The position numbers were made by a program, and so were the translations under genes. Positions 44,559 to 54,164 of a stretch of 64,000 nt of DNA are shown here, in pieces (within the stretch, counting starts at the first letter, position 1; each line of letters begins with the position of its first letter). This DNA is from Saccharicrinis fermentans DSM 9555 = JCM 21142 (GTDB lineage: Bacteria; Bacteroidota; Bacteroidia; Bacteroidales; Marinilabiliaceae). Location: the NCBI RefSeq assembly GCF_000517085.1, contig NZ_KI912107.1, forward strand, positions 5,329,980 to 5,393,979, in the 5' to 3' direction. Below the pieces are notes generated by a model that searched no databases, had not been told where the DNA came from, and worked only from the letters and a program-made list of their open reading frames with translations.

Positions 44559-44559
44559 A

Positions 44560-46488
44560 TTAGCTGTATTTTTCAATTAGTTTAAGAATTTTAAGAACAC
44601 CGGCCACATTCCAAGCCATGCTAATGGCTCCTTTGCCCATGTGTGGCGGGTTGCCGTCGTAATATTCAGATAAGGTACCCACACAGTGGTTTACCATTTC
44701 ATCTTCAAAATTGTCTGCTAGCCTTTTGATATGACTAACTCCTCCTTCTTTATGAAGTTTCAAATACCCTTCGGCATAGAAAGAAGCCAGCCAAGGCCAT
44801 ACAGCACCCTGATGAATACCTAATTCGCGTATATTGGCGAAGCCATCGGTTATTCCTTTGTATTTAGGATCCTGAGGCGACAGCGTTCTTAAGCCCTTGG
44901 GTGTGATCAATTGACTTTTTGTTATATCAATCACATGCTTTTTTTGTTCGTTGCTCAAGGGTGAATATTCAAAGGCTGTTGTAAATACCTGGTTGGGTCT
45001 GATTGACATGTCTTTGGTCTTACCATCCACATAATCATATAAGTACTTCTCTTCATCGTACCAAAAAGTGGCGATAAAAGATTCTTTTATTTGTTGGGCC
45101 AGAGGTTCCAACTCGGCAACTAAGTGATGGTCGTTGCTTGTGTTGGCAAGTTCTATTGTGAGACATAAGGCATTATACCATAGGGCATTCACTTCTACGC
45201 ACATGCCGTTGCGGGGGGTGACTGGTTTTCCATCACAAACTCCATTCATCCAGGTTAGAGGTTGCTGCTCGTCATGCGCATAGAGAAGGCCATTGGAATG
45301 CATACCCACATTGCTATACCTGTTGCTTTTGTATGCTTCGATAATGGATATCAGCACATCTTTATATTGTTTCCAACAGTCTTTGAGACAAGATGTGCCC
45401 CAGCATTGCTGAAGCGTCCAAAAAAACCACAAGGGTGTATCGACCTCTTTGATAGTGGAAGACGTCTTTTCATGAAGGATGTCTTTGATTTCTTTAGCGG
45501 CCGAGGCCAGTACTTTATTAAATAATGCTGCGTCATCTAAAGCCTCTGTTAGTAGAGGGGCTGAGATCAATGTGTCGCGTAGGCGTTTTTTATACCAGTG
45601 GTACCCGGCTACCATGGTTGTTGCTTTTCCTTTGTGTACGAAAAATTGAGATGCGGCGTTCAAAAGATTATTGTACATGCCATCACGGGGTATGCGGCTT
45701 TTAACTTCTTTGTTGAATTTAGCCTTGAATCCTCCGGATTTTTGTTCTTTGGTAGAGGCTGATACAATAACACTTTCGCCAGTTTTAATTTCTACTTCAA
45801 AATAACCAGGCACATAAAGATCTTCTTTGAAATCGTATCCACGCTTTTCTTCTTTAAAATACTCGATGCCTCTGAACCAATCCGGAACAGCCACAAATTC
45901 GTTTTCTTTTGATAATTGAATCGATAATCGTGGAAGTGTGGGGTACATCTGTATGCTGATGCCATTTTGAATTTTTTGGTACTTGGTGTTGGCATGCAGG
46001 TTCTGGCAGGTGAGTTCATGTACGCTCCGATTGGCTAAAAAAGGTTTTAGCTTGAGTGTCGTTTTTGAATGACCTTCTAATAATGTATATCTAACCAGTA
46101 CTTGTTCTTCTTTAGCCACAAGAACTTCTTCTACCGAGAGGATCACTCCTCCCACCCGATATAACTTGCGGGGGATAATGTCAAAGTCGAGCTCACGGAT
46201 GTATTTATGTCCTTTAGGTTCATAATGACTGGCGTGGTATTTTCTAATGCCTAGGTTAAATTCTTTTTCGTGTTGAACGATGCTTGCGTCAATGGAACTC
46301 ACAAGTACATGACGGGTCATGTCAAATGCAGGAATGGGACATACTAACAGTCCGTGGTATTTTCGGGTATGGCAACCCACAATACTTGAACTGGAATATG
46401 AACCAGCGCGGTTGGTTCGGAGAATCTCTTTGAAAAGAGATTGCTCGAGGTTGATTAATTTGGACTTTTCAAATGCTAAATAGGACAT
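44560..46488 (-). CDS. Glycogen debranching enzyme (amylo-alpha-1,6-glucosidase, GH133-like)
   Basis: 642 residues. The N-terminal beta domain (NRAGSYSSSSIVGCHTRKYH) is followed by an (alpha/alpha)6 barrel with TPRNGMCVEVNALWYNAL and HQGAVWPWLASF, the conserved region of bacterial GDE-C enzymes. It removes alpha-1,6 branch points of glycogen in the cytoplasm. It is the first gene of the minus-strand glycogen cluster and nearly overlaps the GT4 gene. No TAnnTTTG box was found in the 187 bases upstream. Confidence 0.92.
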   Translation of the reverse strand: MSYLAFEKSKLINLEQSLFKEILRTNRAGSYSSSSIVGCHTRKYHGLLVCPIPAFDMTRHVLVSSIDASIVQHEKEFNLGIRKYHASHYEPKGHKYIRELDFDIIPRKLYRVGGVILSVEEVLVAKEEQVLVRYTLLEGHSKTTLKLKPFLANRSVHELTCQNLHANTKYQKIQNGISIQMYPTLPRLSIQLSKENEFVAVPDWFRGIEYFKEEKRGYDFKEDLYVPGYFEVEIKTGESVIVSASTKEQKSGGFKAKFNKEVKSRIPRDGMYNNLLNAASQFFVHKGKATTMVAGYHWYKKRLRDTLISAPLLTEALDDAALFNKVLASAAKEIKDILHEKTSSTIKEVDTPLWFFWTLQQCWGTSCLKDCWKQYKDVLISIIEAYKSNRYSNVGMHSNGLLYAHDEQQPLTWMNGVCDGKPVTPRNGMCVEVNALWYNALCLTIELANTSNDHHLVAELEPLAQQIKESFIATFWYDEEKYLYDYVDGKTKDMSIRPNQVFTTAFEYSPLSNEQKKHVIDITKSQLITPKGLRTLSPQDPKYKGITDGFANIRELGIHQGAVWPWLASFYAEGYLKLHKEGGVSHIKRLADNFEDEMVNHCVGTLSEYYDGNPPHMGKGAISMAWNVAGVLKILKLIEKYS

Positions 46489-46675
46489 TAGTAGTTCGGG
46501 TTTATTGCATGAGAAATAGGTTTACTGTATCATAATACTCAATAAAATAGTTGCGGTTGGGTACTATGTGATAATTGTAATTGCTATTCCAATATAGGAA
46601 CAAATGGTGTTAAAACAGAATGGTTTAGGGTTAAATAATTTTAATTTTGAATTAATATTGATTTGTTATTGTAAT

Positions 46676-47662
46676 TTATATAATGTTTGCTCGGAGTTGA
46701 ACCAAATCCTTTTCGAAATTCGTGTTCGGATATTTTTTTTTCAACCTTTCAATTTTTTCAATTTGATTTTTTAGAAAGCGCTGGTGTTGCTCCGTGGCGG
46801 GGTTAAAAGCTCTATGCTTAACTGCCTTTTCTAATTTACGCATCTCATTCCTATATTCCAAGGTACGAATGGAAAAAAAGCTTTTTTCGAATTTATCCCA
46901 AATATATTCAATAGCAGTGCTATTGGGATGCAACATGTCTTCTGCATAAAAACGATAGTCTCTTAAATCGTCAATGAGCAGCTCGTAAGCAGGGAAGTAG
47001 TGACAGTTATTGAATTGCCCGCAAAGCTTATTGATGGCCAGTAATAGTGTTGCCTTGCTGATCTGGTTTCCATGGGCTCCGTCTTTCCAATGGCGCACAG
47101 GACTAACAGTGAATACTATTTTTAAATGGGGGTTAAAGGCTAAGAGTTCAGTGAGCACTTGTTGGTAGGTAGCTATTATTTTTTCAATATCAAGCATGTA
47201 GCGGTGAAAGTGTCCGCTAGGGTATTTATGACAATTGGCAACGATCTGGTCATTTTCTTTTAGTTGGTAAACCCAGGCAGTACCGAAGGTGATAAATAAA
47301 AAATCACTTTCCTTTAAAATATGATGAGATATTCTACATTGGTCATTGATCAACTGCAGGGTTTCTTCTTTTTTGTTTTTAGAAAATGATCCATGGTGGT
47401 CAAAACTCAGCCAAACCTCGTTATGGTAATGTAAATCTTCCTGGGTGTAGCTTATGTTGTGGATAATCGATTTTAAGACCTTGGCTACACTCAAGGGGTT
47501 GTAGATGACACCAAAGGGGTTGGTTAATGCCGGCAGTCTGCATTCTTTGAATTTGTGGCCCATATTATCCGCAAAGCAAGAGCCTAGAAATGTGACTTGC
47601 GTATCGTACTCAATTTTATGAATAGATTCATCCACATTTATTTCAGTCCTGAAGTTGCTCAT
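46676..47662 (-). CDS. GSCFA-domain protein
   Basis: 328 residues, named for the motif seen here as FLGSCFADNMG. Other conserved parts are LTNPFGVIYNP, WLSFDHHGSF, FITFGTAWVY, TVSPVRHWKDG and the C-terminal DMLHPN. The GSCFA fold is related to SGNH hydrolases, but its reaction is not known. The start at 47662 (MSNFRTEIN) matches family N-termini and overlaps the upstream hydrolase gene by 20 bases, so the two are coupled. Confidence 0.88.
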   Translation of the reverse strand: MSNFRTEINVDESIHKIEYDTQVTFLGSCFADNMGHKFKECRLPALTNPFGVIYNPLSVAKVLKSIIHNISYTQEDLHYHNEVWLSFDHHGSFSKNKKEETLQLINDQCRISHHILKESDFLFITFGTAWVYQLKENDQIVANCHKYPSGHFHRYMLDIEKIIATYQQVLTELLAFNPHLKIVFTVSPVRHWKDGAHGNQISKATLLLAINKLCGQFNNCHYFPAYELLIDDLRDYRFYAEDMLHPNSTAIEYIWDKFEKSFFSIRTLEYRNEMRKLEKAVKHRAFNPATEQHQRFLKNQIEKIERLKKKYPNTNFEKDLVQLRANII

Positions 47663-48503
47663 GAGCCATTCGTATTTTATTGATATGTCTTTGTACTTCT
47701 TTAAATACCGCATTGTTTTCTTCAAAGGGAACTTCGTGCGAAGGGTCTTCTAAGCTCACCAGTTTGCAGGAAAGTTTGTGTTTATTGCACAATTCCAAAC
47801 TGCTTTCATAGGCCGTTATCGGATCATTTTTACTGTGTAGAACCAAGGTAGGAAGGTAACAATCGGCTTTTTTTAATAATAGGTTTCCTAAGTGATGCAT
47901 GATCATTAGCAAGCGGGGTGTAATTTGCTTATGAATGAGCGTATCGTTTTCCACCGCTTGTTTTTGTTGGTCTTCGTCTGGCTTTTGAGGAGGCCTTACT
48001 TTTGATGAGAAAGTAATTGTAGGGGCTATTTTATTGAGGATGGCCATGAATGCTAATTTGACCCTGGATATGGGAGTGGTTAATCTAATCCATGGTGCAG
48101 TTAAGATAACACCTGAAAAAATAGCTTTGTGCTTCATGCTGTAATACAATGCGATGGCACCTCCCATGCTGTTACCCATCATTAACTTGGGCAAATGAGT
48201 AGGAAAAAGATGTTGACTGTATTTGATACAGGCGTCTATGTCTTCAACATATTTATCAAGACTTTCGGTGTAGCCTCTCTTGCCTTCGGAGCGTCCGTTA
48301 CCTCTTAAGTCAATGCCTATGGAAGCGATGCTGTTTTTTGCTAACAGGGATGCGGGCTGCTGAAATCGTCCGGAATGTCCTCCCAGACCGTGGATAAAAT
48401 ATATAACAGCTACAGGGGCTGTGTGTGGCATTTGATAATGACCATGTAATTGAGTTCCATCTTTTGATGTGGTAGTGAAACTTGTGAGTGTATTGTCGTG
48501 CAT
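47643..48503 (-). CDS. Alpha/beta hydrolase (monoacylglycerol-lipase-like)
   Basis: 286-residue serine hydrolase. The oxyanion segment is FIHGLGGHSGR, followed by GIDLRGNGRSEG. Nucleophile Ser lies in GNSMGGA, Asp in LHSKNDPIT and His in DPSHEVPFE, giving a complete catalytic triad. It resembles Hydrolase_4-type lysophospholipase and monoacylglycerol lipase proteins. It has no signal peptide. The gene overlaps the GSCFA gene by 20 bases. Confidence 0.88.
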   Translation of the reverse strand: MHDNTLTSFTTTSKDGTQLHGHYQMPHTAPVAVIYFIHGLGGHSGRFQQPASLLAKNSIASIGIDLRGNGRSEGKRGYTESLDKYVEDIDACIKYSQHLFPTHLPKLMMGNSMGGAIALYYSMKHKAIFSGVILTAPWIRLTTPISRVKLAFMAILNKIAPTITFSSKVRPPQKPDEDQQKQAVENDTLIHKQITPRLLMIMHHLGNLLLKKADCYLPTLVLHSKNDPITAYESSLELCNKHKLSCKLVSLEDPSHEVPFEENNAVFKEVQRHINKIRMAHEQLQD

Positions 48504-48538
48504 AAATTAAAGGATACAAATCTGGTAATCTATGCTTC

Positions 48539-48546
48539 CAAATTTA
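48539..48546 (-). promoter_or_regulatory. Putative -7 box for the hydrolase-GSCFA pair
   Basis: TAAATTTG on the minus strand, about 36 bases before the hydrolase ATG, matches TAnnTTTG. No clear -33 TTG accompanies it. Confidence 0.35.
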
Positions 48547-48578
48547 ATATTTTATGTATAAAAGTAAGGGTGAGGGTA

Positions 48579-49517
48579 TTATTTTTTTGACAGTAAGAAT
48601 TCTATATTTCTTTTTAATCCTGTGTATTTGGCTCTTTTAACGGCTGATTTCCTGAATATTTCACTGAATTCTTCAGCTGTTAGTTCTTGCCATCTTTCTT
48701 TGGTGAGTTCTAATATTTTGGTGACTGCTTTTAGTTTTTCGTTGGTGTGAGGTCGGGATTTCCAAGTCCATGGGCATACTTCCTGACAGATATCGCAACC
48801 GAAAACCCTATTTTCCATTTTTCCCGAGAATTCTTGTGGGATGCTTTCTTTGTTTTCAATGGTAAGGTAGGAGATGCATTTGCGTGCGTCGAGTGTTTGC
48901 GGACTTGTTAATGCTTGCGTTGGGCAGGCATCTATGCAGCGGGTGCAACCGCCACATGCTTCTTTGATAGGTTCGGATGGAGGAAGTGTGAGGTTGATGA
49001 TGAGTTCGGATATAAAAACATAGCTGCCCAGTTTTTTATGTATGAGGTGGGTGTTTTTACCTATCCATCCTAACCCTGCCCTTACAGCTAAGCTGCGTTC
49101 CAGAACCGGTGCTGAGTCTACAAAATAACGTCCTTCTAATGAAGGATATATTTCGTCCTTAATATAGGAATAAAGTTGTTTGAGTTGATCCTTTATGACA
49201 TAATGATAATCCTGGCCGTATGCGTATCTGGCAATAATAGGTGCGTCCGGATGACTTTGTTTTTCCTTGGGGGTATAGTTGGTTAAAAGCACAATTACCG
49301 TTTTTGCTCCTTCTACCAGTTTGGACGGATTTACCCTTTTTTCGAAATGGTTGGCCATATAGTGCATGTTGCCATGCATATGATTATCCAACCATTTTTT
49401 TAGTATTTCTTTTTCGGCTGTTAACTCTTCAGCTTGGGTAAAACCACATGCGTCAAAACCCAGGTCTTTGGCCTTGCTTTCTATTAATTGACTATATGTC
49501 CCCTTTAGTACGTCCAC
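48579..49517 (-). CDS. queG: Epoxyqueuosine reductase
   Basis: Catalyses the last step of queuosine synthesis, reducing epoxyqueuosine in tRNA. The N-terminal cobalamin-dependent part contains RYAYGQDYHYVIKDQL and RAGLGWIGKNTHL. Two [4Fe-4S] motifs follow, CGGCTRCIDACP and CDICQEVCPW. The 312 residues match the short form lacking a C-terminal HEAT domain. It depends on cobalamin and Fe-S clusters, which gives it a loose link to the neighbouring suf genes. It lies 25 bases downstream of the sufT-like gene. Confidence 0.95.
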   Translation of the reverse strand: MDVLKGTYSQLIESKAKDLGFDACGFTQAEELTAEKEILKKWLDNHMHGNMHYMANHFEKRVNPSKLVEGAKTVIVLLTNYTPKEKQSHPDAPIIARYAYGQDYHYVIKDQLKQLYSYIKDEIYPSLEGRYFVDSAPVLERSLAVRAGLGWIGKNTHLIHKKLGSYVFISELIINLTLPPSEPIKEACGGCTRCIDACPTQALTSPQTLDARKCISYLTIENKESIPQEFSGKMENRVFGCDICQEVCPWTWKSRPHTNEKLKAVTKILELTKERWQELTAEEFSEIFRKSAVKRAKYTGLKRNIEFLLSKK

Positions 49518-49542
49518 TTGCTATGATGTCAAAGAAAGGGCC

Positions 49543-49860
49543 TTATAGAAGGCCTAGTTCTAGTAGTGCTTCCTCAGAAAGCATATCTTTTGTCCAAGGT
49601 GGATCAAAGGTTAAGTTAACATCTACATGGCTAATGCCGTCAATATCACTCACCTTGTCAAATACTTCCTCAGGCATAGATTCTGCAACCGGGCAGTTAG
49701 GTGATGTTAGGGTCATCACTATGTTGGCTTTCCCTTCATCGTTAACATTTACCTCGTATATAAGTCCCAAATCGTATATGTTCACCGGTATTTCTGGATC
49801 AAATATGGTTTTTAAGGTGTTAACTATCTCTTCTTCTTTTGATAAAAATTCGTTGTTCAT
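49543..49860 (-). CDS. SUF-associated DUF59/MIP18-family protein
   Basis: 105 residues. The DUF59 core reads KTIFDPEIPVNIYDLGLIYE, then TLTSPNCPVAES with the conserved Cys, and VDVNLTFDPPWTKDMLSEEA. Such SufT-like proteins assist Fe-S cluster assembly or delivery. It lies in the minus-strand suf gene run between sufE and queG. Confidence 0.88.
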   Translation of the reverse strand: MNNEFLSKEEEIVNTLKTIFDPEIPVNIYDLGLIYEVNVNDEGKANIVMTLTSPNCPVAESMPEEVFDKVSDIDGISHVDVNLTFDPPWTKDMLSEEALLELGLL

Positions 49861-49963
49861 GAGTTTTAGTATCAGTTATCATGCCTTACCCAATGTTGTT
49901 TAACTTTATATGGATGGCTCAATAAGTATTTGTATTTTTAGAACAGCTTATTGTTGCGAATGT

Positions 49964-50386
49964 TTAGGCTTGTTGTGCTTTAAAAGCAATGGCAAACAGA
50001 CGCATTTGTTTAATCATGGCTACTAAGCCATTGGATCGGGTAGGAGAAAGGTGTTCTTTTAATCCAATTTCGTCAATAAACGACAGGTCGCTATCAATGA
50101 TGTCTTGTGGGCTTTGTCCGGATAAAGCTCTGATCATCAGGGCTACAATGCCTTTTACAATGATAGCATCGCTATCTCCCATATAATATACCTTACCATC
50201 TTCCATCCATGCATGCAACCAAACTTTTGATTGACATCCTTCTAGAATATTTTGTTCAACCCGGTATTGGTCATTATAGGGTTCCAAATCGTTACCCAGC
50301 TCAATCAAGTATGCGTATTTATCCATCCACTCTTCAAATGAGCTGAACTCTTCAACTATTTCGTCTTGTATTTCTTTAATTGTCAT
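49964..50386 (-). CDS. sufE: SufE family sulfur acceptor
   Basis: 140 residues. The conserved sulfur-accepting Cys lies in ILEGCQSKVWL. The family sequence DLSFIDEIGLKEHLSPTRSN follows. SufE takes persulfide sulfur from SufS and passes it to the SufBCD scaffold. It is encoded 61 bases after sufS. Confidence 0.95.
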   Translation of the reverse strand: MTIKEIQDEIVEEFSSFEEWMDKYAYLIELGNDLEPYNDQYRVEQNILEGCQSKVWLHAWMEDGKVYYMGDSDAIIVKGIVALMIRALSGQSPQDIIDSDLSFIDEIGLKEHLSPTRSNGLVAMIKQMRLFAIAFKAQQA

Positions 50387-50447
50387 TTTTGTATGGTGTG
50401 TTATTTATTCACAAAAGTAAGATAGGCACAAAGATGGGAAAAATATA

Positions 50448-51671
50448 TTATCCGAACATCTGGGCTACTTTTGTTATTCCGGCAACCAAACGGTCAATCT
50501 CTTCTTTAGTATTGTATACAGCTATGGATGCCCTGAGTGTTCCTGGAATACCAAAATAGTCGATGATAGGTTGTGTGCAATGGTGCCCTGTTCTAACCGC
50601 TAAACCCATCTTATCTAATAGGGTGCCCATGTCAAAGGGATGAATGTCGTTGACTAAAAATGAGATGACACTGGCTTTTTTGCTGGCAGTGCCAAAGATT
50701 CTCATCCCTGGTATTTGTAAGAATTGTTCTGTGGCATAGTTAAGCAGTTCGTCTTCGTATTCAGCAATGTTTTCAATGCCTAATTCAGAAACAAAATCAA
50801 TAGCCTCTCCTAAGGCGATGGATCCGGCAATATTAGGAGTGCCTGCCTCAAATTTAAAGGGGAGCTCATTGTAAGTGGTTTGCTCGAATGATACATTCTT
50901 TATCATTTCGCCACCTCCTTGCCAAGGTTCCATTTCGTTCAGTAGTTTTTCTTTTCCATATAAAACACCGGTTCCGGTAGGCCCATATATCTTATGTCCT
51001 GAAAATACTAGAAAATCGGTATCCATTGTTTTGACATCTACCTTTAAATGCTGAACTGCTTGAGATGCATCCACCATCATCAATGAATTGTTGGCATGTG
51101 TTTTTTCTATGATTTCTTCAATGGGATTTACGGTTCCTAAGGTGTTGGAAACATAGGTAACTGCTACCAGTTTTGTTTTTGTTGAGAGCAGTTTCTCGAA
51201 TTCGTCTAATAGAAGCTCTCCATGGGAGTTGATGGGTATCACTTTTAACAGCGCCTTTTTTCGCTTGCACACCATTTGCCAGGGAACAATATTTGAATGA
51301 TGTTCCATGTGCGAGATGATGATTTCATCGCCTTCAGAAAGATAGGTGTCAGCAAATGAATTGGCCAATAGGTTAATAGCTCCTGTGGCTCCAGATGTAA
51401 AAATGACCTCGTGAGAATGCGCAGCATTAATAAATATTTGTACTTTATTACGCGCCTGTTCGTAGGCCATGGTTGCCTGATTGCTCAAGTAGTGTACTCC
51501 TCGGTGAATGTTACTGTTCATCGATTCGTACACTTCTTTTATTTTTCGTACAACTCTGTCCGGCTTATGGGTAGTAGCCGCATTGTCAAAATAGGCCAAT
51601 GGTTTACCGTATACGGTACACTTTAATATGGGAAACTGTTCCCGTATTTGATGGATGTTTATTTTGCTCAT
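50448..51671 (-). CDS. sufS: Cysteine desulfurase SufS
   Basis: Pyridoxal-phosphate enzyme that takes sulfur from cysteine for Fe-S assembly. The PLP Lys lies in FSGHKIYGPTGTGVLYG, the preceding Asp/Gln pair in MVDASQAVQH, and the catalytic Cys in VRTGHHCTQP, which is the type II (SufS) active-site loop. Its 407 residues are standard. It lies 18 bases after sufD. Confidence 0.97.
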   Translation of the reverse strand: MSKINIHQIREQFPILKCTVYGKPLAYFDNAATTHKPDRVVRKIKEVYESMNSNIHRGVHYLSNQATMAYEQARNKVQIFINAAHSHEVIFTSGATGAINLLANSFADTYLSEGDEIIISHMEHHSNIVPWQMVCKRKKALLKVIPINSHGELLLDEFEKLLSTKTKLVAVTYVSNTLGTVNPIEEIIEKTHANNSLMMVDASQAVQHLKVDVKTMDTDFLVFSGHKIYGPTGTGVLYGKEKLLNEMEPWQGGGEMIKNVSFEQTTYNELPFKFEAGTPNIAGSIALGEAIDFVSELGIENIAEYEDELLNYATEQFLQIPGMRIFGTASKKASVISFLVNDIHPFDMGTLLDKMGLAVRTGHHCTQPIIDYFGIPGTLRASIAVYNTKEEIDRLVAGITKVAQMFG

Positions 51672-51689
51672 GGAATAGATATCGTTTGT

Positions 51690-53084
51690 TTACATGCAAG
51701 TATACCCCGGAGCCTCTGATTGTCCGCATAGTACGCAAGAATTGCATTTGTCCAATTCACCGCGAAACACCTGTTCAACTAGTTCTTTTATTTTTTCACG
51801 AACAGCTTCTACTCTTATTTTTTCAACCGCTTCGTAAGCAAAGGCATACATCAATAGCATGCGGGCTTCATCTTGGCCAATTCCTCTTGAACGAAGATAG
51901 AACATAGCCTTATTGTCTAATTGACCAACGGTGGCACCATGCGAACATTTCACGTCGTCTGCATAAATTTCCAGCATAGGTTTGGTGTTCATTTTTGCGG
52001 TGTCGGAAAGCAGTAAATTGTCGTTGCGCTGAAAAGCGTTGGTCTTTTGTGCATCGGGACGTACCATTATCTTGCCTGCAAAAGCCCCTGTGGCAGAATC
52101 GTCCAGTACGCCCTTAAAGAGCTCTTCGCTATAACAGTTGGGCTGTGCATGATCAATGAATGAAAAGTTATCAACGTGTTGGTTTTTATCCGAAATGAAT
52201 AAACCATATACGTACGCTTCACAATGTTCATCATCCATGTGTATGTGGATGTTGTTTCTGGTTATTCCGGTGTGCAGTGTGAGATGATGCGTAAGCACGC
52301 TGGAATGCGCTTTCTGCGATACAAATAGAGAGGATATATTGGTGCTTAGGTTGTGCTGGTTTTGTATGTTGTACATGTCAAATACCGCATTTTCAGCCAC
52401 ATATGCTTCTGTTACCCCTGAGAGTAAATATTTTTTGTCGGTAATAGTGTGCTCGCAAAGTAGAATCTTAGCTTGTGCATTTTCTTCAATGACGACCAGG
52501 TTACGAGGAAAGGCCATTAAATCTTCCTTGCCATCCATGATGTTTACAATCTGAATGGGTTGCTCAATAATAACTCCCTTGGGTATATAAATAAAAAAGC
52601 CGTCCTGTGCAAAAGCGGTATTTAAGGCAACCAGACTATCTTCTTCATTTTTTGCGTATTGGTTGTAATGGGTCTTAAAAAGTTCGGTATGTGATTTTGA
52701 ACATTCTGCCAGACTACCGATAATAACACCTTGGGGAAGATGGGATGGGACTTGGTTTTTGCGATAATACCATCCGTTGATAAGGTAGATGGTAGTTGCC
52801 TCCAAATCATGTACGTTACAATTAAATACCTCAGATAAATCCTGATTAAATATGGCGTGTTCAAAATCGTAGCCATAATCCTCCTCAAATACAGGACGCA
52901 TATTGGTATACTTGTAGTTTTCTACCCTTTTGTTGGGAATTCCCATCGCCTCAAATGATTGAATGGCTTTTTCTCTTTGCGAAGAGATGACGTCGGAAAC
53001 CCATAAGTTAAGCTTGCCCTTTTGTTCTGCAAAAAGAGAAGTATATTTTTGTTCTATTTTTAAATCTGTGCTCACCATGCTCAT
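51690..53084 (-). CDS. sufD: Fe-S assembly protein SufD
   Basis: 464 residues with the SufBD core (right-handed beta-helix) and conserved LNTAFAQDGFFIYIPKGV, CSHGATVGQLD and YLRSRGI near the C-terminus. It forms the SufBC2D scaffold with SufB and SufC. I start at the ATG at 53084 because residues upstream of it do not look like family sequence. An ATG at 53078 is also possible. Confidence 0.95.
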   Translation of the reverse strand: MSMVSTDLKIEQKYTSLFAEQKGKLNLWVSDVISSQREKAIQSFEAMGIPNKRVENYKYTNMRPVFEEDYGYDFEHAIFNQDLSEVFNCNVHDLEATTIYLINGWYYRKNQVPSHLPQGVIIGSLAECSKSHTELFKTHYNQYAKNEEDSLVALNTAFAQDGFFIYIPKGVIIEQPIQIVNIMDGKEDLMAFPRNLVVIEENAQAKILLCEHTITDKKYLLSGVTEAYVAENAVFDMYNIQNQHNLSTNISSLFVSQKAHSSVLTHHLTLHTGITRNNIHIHMDDEHCEAYVYGLFISDKNQHVDNFSFIDHAQPNCYSEELFKGVLDDSATGAFAGKIMVRPDAQKTNAFQRNDNLLLSDTAKMNTKPMLEIYADDVKCSHGATVGQLDNKAMFYLRSRGIGQDEARMLLMYAFAYEAVEKIRVEAVREKIKELVEQVFRGELDKCNSCVLCGQSEAPGYTCM

Positions 53085-53297
53085 TGTCAAATCTTTTTTG
53101 TGATGTTCAAGAAATAGATGGCTCCATTCGTAGACGACTGAGGCCTCTTTTCTTTTGTGTCTGGTCAACCATTGCAACCGGGCACTTATTGCTGACTGCT
53201 GAAGACAGATCTTTTTTTTTCTGTTAGACCTGCTTCGTGCTTAAAAAATCAATGAAGTGTATGGACTCTCCTTTTCGTGTTGTAGGACAGCTTTGTC

Positions 53298-54050
53298 TTA
53301 GTCTTCGAATTGTTTTTTTATCCAGTCGTATCCTTTCTTTTCCAGTTCGTGTGCCAGTTCTTTTCCAGCCGACATAACGATTCTCCCTTTGTACAACACA
53401 TGCACGTAATCAGGTACAATATAATCTAAAAGTCGTTGGTAGTGGGTGATAATAATAGTGGAATTATCTTTGGATTTTAATTTATTAACGCCATTGGCTA
53501 CGATACGTAAGGCGTCAATATCCAATCCAGAATCTGTTTCGTCGAGGATAGCTACTTTGGGTTGTAGCATAGCCATCTGAAAAATTTCGTTTTTCTTTTT
53601 CTCTCCTCCCGAGAATCCTTCGTTTACGGAACGGTTGGTGAGTTTAGAATCTATCTCAACGAGTTTCTTTTTTTCTCGCATGAGCTTTAAGAACTCACTG
53701 GCTGTGTATGGTTTCTGTTCATTGTACTTGCGGTGTTCATTGACTGCTGTACGCATGAAGTTTACCATGCTAACACCGGGTATTTCCACCGGATATTGAA
53801 AACTATAGAATAAACCTTCACGTGCCCGGTCTTCTGCTGGCATTTCTAAAAAATTCTTGCCATAGAAGTTGGCCGAACCTTCGGATACTTCATAAACATC
53901 GCTTCCAGCAAGTACGGATGATAAGGTACTTTTTCCGGATCCATTGGGCCCCATGATAGCATGAACCTCACCAGGTTTGATGGTGAGATTGATGCCTCTA
54001 AGTATTTCTTTGTCCTCTATTTTTGCGTGTAAATTTTTTATTTCTAGCAT
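53298..54050 (-). CDS. sufC: Fe-S assembly ATPase SufC
   Basis: 250-residue ABC-type ATPase of the SUF scaffold. It has Walker A GPNGSGKST, the signature region NEGFSGGEKKKNEIFQM, Walker B VAILDETDSGLD and a switch His in IITHYQRLL. It drives SufBC2D rearrangement. It is spaced about 115 bases from sufB and 213 from the sufD start. Confidence 0.97.
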   Translation of the reverse strand: MLEIKNLHAKIEDKEILRGINLTIKPGEVHAIMGPNGSGKSTLSSVLAGSDVYEVSEGSANFYGKNFLEMPAEDRAREGLFYSFQYPVEIPGVSMVNFMRTAVNEHRKYNEQKPYTASEFLKLMREKKKLVEIDSKLTNRSVNEGFSGGEKKKNEIFQMAMLQPKVAILDETDSGLDIDALRIVANGVNKLKSKDNSTIIITHYQRLLDYIVPDYVHVLYKGRIVMSAGKELAHELEKKGYDWIKKQFED

Positions 54051-54063
54051 GCTGTTCTATTTA

Positions 54064-54104
54064 GTATCAAGATGCAAGTATCAAGATCTATTCTGATGAT
54101 CTTG
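54064..54104. repeat. Short direct and inverted repeats between sufB and sufC
   Basis: GTATCAAGAT occurs twice 14 bases apart (54064 and 54078). It is followed by a hairpin CAAGATC/GATCTTG (54082-54088, 54098-54104). It may be an RNA stability element within the suf transcript or a remnant of an intergenic repeat. Confidence 0.4.
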
Positions 54105-54164
54105 TTACTCCTGATTAGTTCTGTTATTTTTACTACCTTATTTCCTTTTGCTTACTCATTGGTA